The notes under the pieces are model-generated. The model was given only the letters and a program-made list of their open reading frames with translations, had not been told where the DNA came from and made no database searches. From Desulfobulbaceae bacterium UBA2213 (GTDB lineage Bacteria; Desulfobacterota; Desulfobulbia; Desulfobulbales; Desulfocapsaceae), in NCBI GenBank assembly GCA_002327225.1, contig DCUN01000096.1, forward strand, positions 1 through 10,826: a stretch of DNA of 10,826 nt, given 5' to 3'. A program made the position numbers and the translations under genes. Positions 1 through 6,424 of this stretch are shown piece after piece (positions within the stretch are counted from its first letter, which is position 1; each line of letters begins with the position of its first letter).

Positions 1-2279
1 AGGACAAAGGCCTCTATCTGCATGGAGGGATGGACATCGGCCTCCGCCCGGATATTACGGATGCCGGTGATCACCCCCATGAGCAGCTCCACCTCTTCCT
101 CAGCCCCGCTGTTGCGCCAGGCCTCGTTGACCTCGGGATAGGATGAGGTCATCAGAATCTCCCGGTTTCCCGGCAGGACACTCCAGATCTCCTCGGTAAC
201 AAAGGGGATGATGGGATGAATCAGCTTGAGGATTGTTTCCATAACCAGCAGCAGCACGGACCGGGCCTGATCCCGGATGGCCGGATCTTTGCTGAACAGA
301 TCCGGCTTGATCCACTCCAGATACCAGTCACAGAACTCATACCAGATAAACTGATAGAGGAGCGAGGCCGCATCATTGAAGCGATACCCGTCGAGTGCCG
401 CCCGGACCTCGGCCGTAGTGGCGGCGGTCCGGCTGAGGATCCACTGATGGATCAGGGAGAGATCAGCCGTATCACCTGCCCATCCCTTGACGTCTCCTTC
501 GCCCTCTCCCACATGCATGAGGACAAAACGGGCCGCATTCCAGATCTTGTTGATAAAGAAACGATACCCCTCGATCCGCTCCTCATCGAGCTTGATTTCC
601 CTCCCCTGGGCGGCAAAGGCGGTCAGGGTGAAGCGCAGGGCGTCGGTTCCGTATGTATCAATCACCTCGAGGGGATCAATAACATTGCCCGTGGACTTGG
701 ACATCTTCTTGCCATGCTTGTCCCGCACCAGGGCATGGAGATAGACGTCCCGAAACGGAACCTCATCTTTAAAGTGCAGCCCCATCATCATCATCCGGGC
801 CACCCAGAAAAAGAGGATGTCAAAACTGGTGATCAGCACGGAGGTGGGATAAAACATGGCCAGTTCTTTGGTCTGCTCCGGCCAGCCAAGCGTGGAAAAG
901 GGCCAGAGGGCCGAAGAAAACCAGGTGTCGAGCACGTCTGTTTCCTGGATCAGCTCTGTTGAAGCGCACTTCGGACAACTGGTCGGATCAACAGAGGCGA
1001 CGATCATCTCCCCACATCCCTGACAGGTCCAGGCCGGGACCCGATGGCCCCACCATATCTGCCGCGAGATACACCAGTCACGGATATTATCCATCCAGTT
1101 ATAAAAGGTGTTGTACCAGGTCTTGGGATAGATATTTATCCGGCCCTCGCGTACCGCCGCCACAGCTTTTGCCGCCAGGGGTTTTACCGAGACGAACCAC
1201 TGCAGGGAGGTGGTGGCCTCGACCACGGTCTGGCAGCGATAACATTGACCCACCGCGTGCTCATGCTCCTCGATCCGCTCCAGAAAACCTTGCGCCTCCA
1301 GATCTTCAACGATCTTCTTGCGGCAGGCGAAACGATCAAGACCGGCATAGACACCGGCATTTTCATTCATCACACCACTACTGTCCATGACCTTGAGGAT
1401 CTCAAGATCGTGACGACGGCCAATCTCATAGTCATCCCGGTCATGGGCCGGCGTCACCTTCAAGGCACCGGTGCCGAAATCCTTCTGCACGTGATGATCA
1501 AAGACAATGGGGATAATTCGATCCGTCAGGGGCAGCCTGATGCCGACCCCTGCCAGATGCGCATACCGTTCATCATCAGGATGGACCGCCACCGCCGTAT
1601 CGCCCAGCATGGTCTCAGGGCGGGTGGTGGCCACCACCACCTCGCCGCTGCCATCAGCAAAGGGATAACGGAGATGATAGAGTTTGCCCTTTTTCTCCTC
1701 GTGCTCCACCTCATCATCGGCGAGAGCCGTCTGACAACGGGGGCACCAGTTGACGATATAATCGCCCTTATAGATCAGCCCCTCGTGATAGAGACGGACA
1801 AAGACCTCACGTACGGCAGTCGACAACCCTTCATCCATGGTGAAGCGCTCCCGGTCCCAGTCGCAGGAGGCACCAAGACGTTTGAGCTGGCGGATAATCG
1901 TGCCGCCCTTCTCCGCCCGCCAGGCCCAAACCTTTTTGACAAATTCCTCACGGCCAATGTCATGCCGGCTTTTGCCCTCTGTTGCCAACTGCCGCTCCAC
2001 CACATTCTGGGTGGCAATCCCTGCATGGTCCGTGCCCGGCACCCACACCGTATTGTCACCCCGCATGCGGTGATAGCGTACCAGCACATCCTGCATGGTA
2101 TTATTGAGGGCATGCCCCACATGCAGCACCCCGGTCACATTGGGCGGTGGAATGACAATGGAGAAGGAGGGTCTGCCCTCCACCATTGTGGCCTGAAAAC
2201 ATTTTTCATCGGTCCAGCGCTGCAGCCACTTTTCCTCGACACCGGCAAACTCATAGCCCTTGCTTAATATATCGTTCAT
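1..2279 (-). CDS. valS: valyl-tRNA synthetase, 3'-truncated by the window edge
   Basis: Cytoplasmic class I aminoacyl-tRNA synthetase that charges tRNA-Val with valine and edits mischarged threonine. The minus-strand frame is open from the ATG at 2279 to the left edge: 759 codons, where the family usually has about 880-950 residues. The C-terminal tRNA-binding coiled coil is therefore outside. Seen in order: HIGH-type motif HVGH at residues 53-56 after PPPNVTGVL; a WCPRC segment near 178-182; the CP1 editing signature TTRPETMLGD at 218-227; a SRQIWWGHR segment followed by a second zinc-type CxxC pair; DVLDTWFSSALWP; and KMSKS at 525-529 (bases 693-707). The anticodon-binding domain (WYEFCDWYLEWIKP) follows. 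The ATG has no good Shine-Dalgarno sequence, but the next Met is residue 32, so 2279 is the only sensible start. It lies 62 bases downstream of the dgt stop and may be co-transcribed with dgt. Identity is very secure. Confidence 0.98.
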   Translation of the reverse strand, partial: MNDILSKGYEFAGVEEKWLQRWTDEKCFQATMVEGRPSFSIVIPPPNVTGVLHVGHALNNTMQDVLVRYHRMRGDNTVWVPGTDHAGIATQNVVERQLATEGKSRHDIGREEFVKKVWAWRAEKGGTIIRQLKRLGASCDWDRERFTMDEGLSTAVREVFVRLYHEGLIYKGDYIVNWCPRCQTALADDEVEHEEKKGKLYHLRYPFADGSGEVVVATTRPETMLGDTAVAVHPDDERYAHLAGVGIRLPLTDRIIPIVFDHHVQKDFGTGALKVTPAHDRDDYEIGRRHDLEILKVMDSSGVMNENAGVYAGLDRFACRKKIVEDLEAQGFLERIEEHEHAVGQCYRCQTVVEATTSLQWFVSVKPLAAKAVAAVREGRINIYPKTWYNTFYNWMDNIRDWCISRQIWWGHRVPAWTCQGCGEMIVASVDPTSCPKCASTELIQETDVLDTWFSSALWPFSTLGWPEQTKELAMFYPTSVLITSFDILFFWVARMMMMGLHFKDEVPFRDVYLHALVRDKHGKKMSKSTGNVIDPLEVIDTYGTDALRFTLTAFAAQGREIKLDEERIEGYRFFINKIWNAARFVLMHVGEGEGDVKGWAGDTADLSLIHQWILSRTAATTAEVRAALDGYRFNDAASLLYQFIWYEFCDWYLEWIKPDLFSKDPAIRDQARSVLLLVMETILKLIHPIIPFVTEEIWSVLPGNREILMTSSYPEVNEAWRNSGAEEEVELLMGVITGIRNIRAEADVHPSMQIEAFV

Positions 2280-2282
2280 ACG

Positions 2283-2312
2283 TTTTACAATGTTAGATTT
2301 TACAATGTTAAA
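2283..2312. repeat. two-copy 15-bp tandem repeat in the valS leader
   Basis: Two adjacent 15-base units, TTTTACAATGTTAGA (2283-2297) and TTTTACAATGTTAAA (2298-2312), differ at one base. A partial third copy (TTTTAACA) follows at 2313-2320. The array fills most of the dgt-valS gap and ends 4 bases from the valS start codon. It is very AT-rich and contains several TAAAAT-like -10 hexamers on the minus strand, but none has a well-placed -35 that would leave a usable leader. It may be a regulator site or a simple replication-slippage duplication; function unknown. Confidence 0.75.
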
Positions 2313-2341
2313 TTTTAACAAACCGCTTCAGCAGCTTCCGA

Positions 2342-3433
2342 TCACACATTCCAGGGCTTGGGTAAAAAGATATGCTCATAGAGGCTCAAGGCATACCGGT
2401 CAGTCATACCGGCAATAAAATCACACACCCTTCTATGCGCTATCTTTTCACTGGCCCAGACATGTTTCTCTCTTCGCGGTTCCCAGGAAACACCATTGCG
2501 TTCCATCAGGCCGTTTTCCAGAAAATAATGATACAGATCGCGGATAACCCGCTGGGCCTTCTCAAACTCATTATGCACTTTATAAAAACGGTATACATTT
2601 TCATAGAGAAAGGTACGCAGATCAGTGATCGCCTTGAGCATTTTCGGACTAAAATGCAGTCGGCCGTCCCCTGCCGCCAGGGTTTCAACAATCAGATCAC
2701 GGACCATGGCGCCGGTTCGTTTGGAATGACGATCCCCAACCACCGCTTTGATATCTACCGGCAGATCTTCTTCATGAATAATTCCGGCACGCAGGGCATC
2801 GTCCATATCATGATTGACATAGGCAATGATATCCGCCACCCGCACCACCTGCCCTTCAAGCGTTACCGGAAGCTCCGAGGTCGCCTCCGGCAGGATATCA
2901 TTGCGCCCCTTGGAATGTTTGACAATGCCGTTTCTGACCTCAAAGGTAAGGTTCAACCCGCGCCCCCGATTCTCCAGGAAGTCCACCACCCGCAAGCTGT
3001 GTATATAATGGCGGAAGCCGCCGGGATGCAGTTCATTCAGGGTTGCTTCTCCGGCATGACCAAAAGGGGTATGGCCCAGATCATGGCCCAGAGCAATGGC
3101 CTCGGTCAAGGCCTCGTTGAGACAGAGGGCCGCGGCAATAGAGCGAGCAATCTGCGAGACCTCAAGGACATGGGTCAAGCGGGTCCGATAATGATCACCA
3201 GCCGGCGCCAGAAAGACCTGGGTCTTATGCTTCAAGCGACGAAAGGTTTTGGCGTGGATAATTCTGTCTCGATCCCGCTGAAATGGCATGCGGATATCAC
3301 AGCCATCGTCCTCTTCTTCAGACCTGCGCCCCAGCGAATTCATATTCAAAGCAGCATAGGGAGATAAAATCTCTTCTTCCCGCTCCTCCAACTGATAACG
3401 AATCGAGATTCCTACAACAGGTGCATAAGCCAT
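2342..3433 (-). CDS. dgt: dGTPase-like HD-domain triphosphohydrolase
   Basis: Predicted deoxynucleoside triphosphate triphosphohydrolase: it cleaves dGTP or related dNTPs to the nucleoside and triphosphate and helps set dNTP pools in the cytoplasm. The 363-residue protein matches the shorter dGTPase-like class (COG0232). The HD metal-binding set is complete: H88 (RLTHVLEVSQIAR), H117-D118 (ALGHDLGHTPFGHAGE) and D201 (VRVADIIAYVNHDMDDA). The N-terminal RDRDRIIHAKTFRRLKHKTQVF block is typical of the family. I chose the ATG at 3433 because AAAGAG lies 7 bases upstream. A GTG at 3463 would add 10 residues but has no ribosome site. The gene is separated from the upstream Fe-S gene by 279 bases and from valS by 62 bases. 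Substrate preference (dGTP only, or several dNTPs) cannot be read from sequence. Confidence 0.95.
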   Translation of the reverse strand: MAYAPVVGISIRYQLEEREEEILSPYAALNMNSLGRRSEEEDDGCDIRMPFQRDRDRIIHAKTFRRLKHKTQVFLAPAGDHYRTRLTHVLEVSQIARSIAAALCLNEALTEAIALGHDLGHTPFGHAGEATLNELHPGGFRHYIHSLRVVDFLENRGRGLNLTFEVRNGIVKHSKGRNDILPEATSELPVTLEGQVVRVADIIAYVNHDMDDALRAGIIHEEDLPVDIKAVVGDRHSKRTGAMVRDLIVETLAAGDGRLHFSPKMLKAITDLRTFLYENVYRFYKVHNEFEKAQRVIRDLYHYFLENGLMERNGVSWEPRREKHVWASEKIAHRRVCDFIAGMTDRYALSLYEHIFLPKPWNV

Positions 3434-3518
3434 GACGTATCTCTTTAAGCACGAGGAAACCACTCACAGGGCATAAAAAAACTACTTTTTCACCCTTCTC
3501 TTTACACAGCCCGCCTTG

Positions 3519-3534
3519 TTCCTGCAAGCAGGAA
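3519..3534. repeat. 16-bp perfect palindrome upstream of dgt
   Basis: TTCCTGCAAGCAGGAA has two 7-base arms around a central AA. It lies 86 bases upstream of the dgt start. There is no T-run on either side, so it is not an intrinsic terminator. The compact symmetry would suit a dimeric regulator site, but no partner is visible. Confidence 0.55.
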
Positions 3535-3587
3535 AGGACTCATAATGCATGTCGCTATGAGCCTCCCGCAAAATGACGAATATGTTC

Positions 3588-3612
3588 ATTCCCGAATCCT
3601 TTTGTCGGGAAT
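3588..3612. repeat. 8-bp-stem hairpin downstream of the Fe-S gene
   Basis: ATTCCCGA (3588-3595) and TCGGGAAT (3605-3612) are perfect complements around a 9-base loop, about 100 bases beyond the Fe-S gene stop codon. It is in the right place for a 3'-end structure of that transcript, but no U-tract follows it on the minus strand. It is therefore at best a processing or Rho-associated hairpin. Confidence 0.45.
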
Positions 3613-3712
3613 CTCTTCTTGCAGATTTAGCCAGGTATGGCTTTCAGTCTACGCACAGGATAACAGTTTTGTAACCTTCATTCGTCTTTTTTGCAAACGA
3701 CTCGCTCTATTG

Positions 3713-4933
3713 TTATTTCGTAACGGCTCCTAACACTTCAGCCAGATGCAGCACACGCACCCTGCTCCCCGCAAGCTCTACCGCCACACGCCACTGCATG
3801 AGACAACCGGAACAGGTGCTGGTAATCACATCAGGGGCCAGGGCCAGGACCTTGGCCGCCAGCGTGTCACGAATCACCACCGAGATCTTCGGCGCGCCGA
3901 TATGGAAAATCCCGCCCTGCCCGCAGCACTCAGGGCCACCGGGGAGTTCAAGCACGTCCAGATCGGGATTACGACCAAGCACCTTGCGCGGCTCTTCGAT
4001 GATCCTCTTTCCATCACGCCCATGGCGAAAATGGCAGGGATCATGATAATAAACACGCACCTTCTTTTTCCCCGACACCTGGCTGGCCAATCCTTGCGGC
4101 AGGTGCTGATCGAGAAAACAACTGAGTTCCACCAGACGCGCCCCTATACCCTCAGCCTTGATCCGCCAGGGTTCGTCATCTTCAAAAAGCTCGACGTATC
4201 TGTGTAGATGCTTGTAACAGGAGGCACAGGAAACGAGAATCGGCCCGTTACTCTGCTCCAAGGCGGTAATATTATTGCGGGCACAGCGCCGTGCCTCCCG
4301 CCTGCCTCCTGCGGACAGGGCAGCCAGGCCACAACAGGACAGTCCGTCCGGGACATGCAAGGCATATCCGAGACCGGCGACCAGAGCATGACAGGATGTG
4401 GCAATTTCAGGAAAAAGATAGCGGGCAGTACATCCTGGAAAATAGGTCAGTGCCTCTTTCTGTCGGGGGCCTTCAGGAGACGTATTTTTCTGAACCGGCA
4501 GAACCGATATTGTTCCCACGTCTTGCTGAAAAAAGGCCAAGCGCAATCTGAGGCCGCTTTCTTCCGGCAGATATCTCGACAAAAACTCTGCTCCGACCCT
4601 CCCAAGCACTCGCAACGGTGCAAGAATCTCAGGGTGAGCAAGCACCTTGCTCGCCAGATACTTCTCATAGCCATGATCCCCATAAACGGCAGGAAAGGCT
4701 GCACGGGCGGATTCAACCTCCCTGCGCACATCTATGCCCCGGGGACAGACAGTTGAACAAGCCCCACACAGCAGGCATTTGGAAAAGATATCCTCAAGAA
4801 CACGACCCTTGCCAGGCAGCTCAGGAATATGGGCCAGATGAAGCTTGCCCCGGGCTGTATGGGCCTCATGACCTGTGACCCGATAAACCGGACAGACCAC
4901 CGAACAGGCCCCGCATTGAGCGCAGGAAGTCAC
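3713..4933 (-). CDS. GlcF/LldE-like Fe-S oxidoreductase subunit with two CCG domains
   Basis: Predicted electron-transfer subunit of a glycolate/lactate-type dehydrogenase or heterodisulfide-reductase-like complex (406 residues). Two ferredoxin-type 4Fe-4S motifs open the protein: C4-C7-C10-C14P and C53-C56-C59-C63P. Two cysteine-rich CCG domains follow: PGC168, CC200-201 with C236xxC239, then DPC300, CC336-337 with C374xxC377. No transmembrane segment or signal peptide is seen, so it is probably cytoplasmic or peripheral on the membrane. The start is a GTG at 4933; an in-frame TAA sits two codons upstream, so the protein cannot begin earlier. No strong ribosome site precedes it. Relatives usually sit beside an FAD-binding oxidase subunit (GlcD-like); here the neighbours are prfB and dgt, so the electron donor is unknown. 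The Fe-S chemistry is secure; the substrate is not. Confidence 0.88.
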   Translation of the reverse strand: MTSCAQCGACSVVCPVYRVTGHEAHTARGKLHLAHIPELPGKGRVLEDIFSKCLLCGACSTVCPRGIDVRREVESARAAFPAVYGDHGYEKYLASKVLAHPEILAPLRVLGRVGAEFLSRYLPEESGLRLRLAFFQQDVGTISVLPVQKNTSPEGPRQKEALTYFPGCTARYLFPEIATSCHALVAGLGYALHVPDGLSCCGLAALSAGGRREARRCARNNITALEQSNGPILVSCASCYKHLHRYVELFEDDEPWRIKAEGIGARLVELSCFLDQHLPQGLASQVSGKKKVRVYYHDPCHFRHGRDGKRIIEEPRKVLGRNPDLDVLELPGGPECCGQGGIFHIGAPKISVVIRDTLAAKVLALAPDVITSTCSGCLMQWRVAVELAGSRVRVLHLAEVLGAVTK

Positions 4934-4999
4934 GGCTTACAATCGGATACGGCTCGCAGGGAAGTCTGCAAAAATCCGAAAAGTCAAATTTACAAAGGA

Positions 5000-5129
5000 G
5001 ATGGCTAAGCCAAAAGGCCCAAAGACGAGGCACACTGCATCCTTTGTCACAGTGGCATACTTCTTGGTACGTCGGTGTGACAAAGGATGCGAGTGTAACG
5101 AAGTATTTGGGCCTTTTGGCGACGCCATC
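5000..5129. repeat. 130-bp long inverted repeat between prfB and the Fe-S gene
   Basis: An imperfect hairpin of nested perfect stems. GATGGC (5000-5005) pairs with GCCATC (5124-5129). After a 3x3 internal loop, GCCAAAAGGCCCAAA (5009-5023) pairs with 5106-5120. ACACT (5032-5036) pairs with AGTGT (5092-5096). GCATCCTTTGTCAC (5037-5050) pairs with 5077-5090. The apical loop is 26 bases. The right terminus overlaps the last two bases of the prfB TGA stop codon. No open reading frame of note is inside. Size, nested symmetry and sharp ends suggest a non-autonomous mobile or REP/MITE-like intergenic element rather than a plain terminator. No T-run follows the structure directly on the minus strand. 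Confidence 0.8.
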
Positions 5130-6238
5130 ATTTTTCCCACAGCAGATAGGCCTTAATAAAGGGATCCAGATTGCCATCAAGCACGGCATCGACATTGCCG
5201 ACCTCAACGTCTGTACGGTGATCCTTGATCAGACGATAGGGCTGAAGGACATAGGAGCGAATCTGACTGCCCCAGGAGATCCCTTTTTTATCACCGTGCA
5301 GATCCTCCTTGGCCTCGTCCTGTTTTTCCTTCCCCAGTTCATAGAGACGGGAGCTCAGCATCTTCATGGCCGTCTCCTTGTTCCGATGTTGGGAACGCTC
5401 ATTCTGACACTGCACCACAATGCCCGTAGGCAGATGGGTAAGCCGGATGGCCGAATCGGTTTTATTGACATGCTGCCCACCGGAACCACTGGCCCGGTAG
5501 GTATCAACACGCAGATCTTTATCCAGAATCTCCACTTCAATGGTATCATCAAGCTCAGGCATGACCATGACCGAAGAAAACGAGGTATGACGGCGACCAC
5601 TGGCATCAAAGGGCGAGATCCGCACCAGACGATGGATCCCCACCTCGGAACGCAGATAGCCATAGGCATTATGGCCCGTGACCATGATGGTCACACCCTT
5701 GACTCCGGCCTCATCACCAGCCAGATAGTCAAGGATATCCGTTTTGAAACCTTTTACCTCCGCCCAGCGCAGATACATGCGCAGAAGAATACTTGCCCAA
5801 TCCTGGGCCTCGGTGCCGCCGGCGCCGGCATGAATGTCCACGATCGCGTTATTGGCATCATGATCGCCACTGAGCATGCACTCGACCTCAGCAACGGCAA
5901 TACGTTCCTGCAACGGGTCAATAGTGGCGGCCACCTCATGCTCTATATCAGAATCATTCTCTTCCATGGCCAGATCCAGAAGCATTTCCATCTCCTCCAG
6001 CTCTTCCCACTTTCCCTCCCAACTCTTGATGATATCCTGGAGTTGACCATGCTCTTTTTGCACCTTCTTGGCGACATTGGCATCGTTCCAGAAATTCGGG
6101 GCCAGGGTCTGCTGCTCAAGCCGTTCCAGGTCATCTTTTTTGTGATCTAAGTCAAAGATGCTCCTTCAAGGCCAGCATTCGCCCTTTCAATCCCTGAATC
6201 CTTTGCCTGGATACTGCGGCGCCTGTTTCTGTTGACAT
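5128..6238 (-). CDS. prfB: peptide chain release factor 2, with programmed +1 frameshift
   Basis: Class I release factor that recognises UGA and UAA and triggers peptidyl-tRNA hydrolysis. Translation starts at ATG 6238, with GGGAG five bases upstream. It reads 28 codons to an in-frame TGA at 6154-6152. A +1 slip at CTT then continues from GAC (6153) for 341 codons to TGA 5130-5128, giving 369 residues against 365 in E. coli. Seen motifs: N-terminal coiled-coil region, the SPF stop-codon-reading tripeptide at 208-210, and the catalytic GGQ at 253-255 (ASGSGGQHVNKTDSAIRLTH). Both sit exactly three residues later than in E. coli RF2. RRHTSFSS and WGSQIRSYVL are also family signatures. The frameshift gives autoregulation: low RF2 slows termination at the internal UGA and favours the shift. 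The gene follows lnt after a 186-base gap containing a REPIN-like repeat. Confidence 0.97.
6151..6166 (-). promoter_or_regulatory. prfB: prfB +1 programmed frameshift site
   Basis: On the minus strand AAGGAG (6166-6161) is followed three bases later by CTT TGA C (6157-6151). This is the canonical RF2 recoding signal: an internal Shine-Dalgarno-like stretch at short spacing, a slippery CUU in the P site, and UGA followed by C, a poor termination context. Skipping T6154 joins the 28-codon first frame to the main frame. The spacing between AAGGAG and CTT matches the known E. coli arrangement. Confidence 0.97.
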
Positions 6239-6266
6239 GATCACTCCCTACAAAAAAATAAAAGTA

Positions 6267-6409
6267 AGCCCGGATATTTCATACGAATGATGAATCTGCC
6301 TGCAGGAGGGACCTTGGTCGCGAAGAAGTCACCTCATCAAAACCGGCATCAATCGCGACCAAGGTCCCTCCTGCGGGGGACTGCGTGATTTTTATGAAAC
6401 ATTCGGGCT
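6267..6409. repeat. REPIN-like composite inverted repeat between lnt and prfB
   Basis: Two nested inverted repeats share one centre. The inner arms are perfect 22-mers at 6302-6323 and 6353-6374, separated by 29 bases. Each begins GCAGGAGG, ends TCGCGA, and carries an internal small palindrome GACCTTGGTC. The outer arms, at 6267-6283 and 6393-6409, match at 15 of 17 positions (AGCCCG.AT.TTTCATA). Two head-to-head REP units each with its own foldback, starting with a GGAG-type tetranucleotide, is the layout of REPINs mobilised by RAYT (TnpA-REP) transposases; no such gene is in this window. On the minus strand the structure is followed by a T-rich stretch (T-run 6258-6252), so it could also attenuate lnt-to-prfB readthrough. 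It ends 15 bases from the lnt stop codon. Confidence 0.8.
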
Positions 6410-6424
6410 AAAAACATTCTCGTG

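Larger units (their letters stand above)
3434..3712. other. intergenic region upstream of dgt
   Basis: 279 bases without a convincing gene. A short plus-strand frame at 3545-3733 is not credible: no ribosome site, no recognisable product, and it runs into the 3' end of the Fe-S gene. The region holds two inverted repeats (3519-3534 and 3588-3612). A weak minus-strand promoter candidate reads TTGCGG, 18 bases, then CATTAT, with its -10 near 3541-3547. No hairpin is followed by a T-run, so I cannot place a terminator for the Fe-S gene. Confidence 0.5.

Noticed and set aside
216..962. Plus-strand open frame opposite the C-terminal half of valS
   Set aside because: Antisense shadow created by codon bias of valS; no ribosome site or domain.
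1044..2267. Long plus-strand open frame (407 codons) opposite valS
   Set aside because: It is a shadow of valS: the minus-strand frame has every ValRS motif, and the plus-strand translation is His/Pro-rich with no recognisable domain.
2372..3367. Plus-strand open frame (331 codons) opposite dgt
   Set aside because: The minus strand encodes a complete HD-domain dGTPase with all metal ligands; the opposite frame resembles nothing.
3545..3733. Small plus-strand gene of 62 codons
   Set aside because: No ribosome site, no homology that I recognise, and it overlaps the convergent end of the Fe-S gene.
5000..5129. Intrinsic terminator for prfB
   Set aside because: The foldback is far longer than a terminator stem, has a 26-base loop with internal mismatches, and no T-run follows directly on the minus strand.
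5044..6150. Plus-strand open frame (368 codons) opposite prfB
   Set aside because: Shadow of RF2; it begins inside the long hairpin and has no family signature.
6152..6154. In-frame TGA in prfB as a sign of a pseudogene
   Set aside because: The AAGGAG, CTT and TGA C arrangement is the functional RF2 recoding site, and the downstream frame is complete.
6302..6374. CRISPR-like repeat pair
   Set aside because: Only two arms in inverted, not direct, orientation and no further spaced copies; no cas genes nearby.
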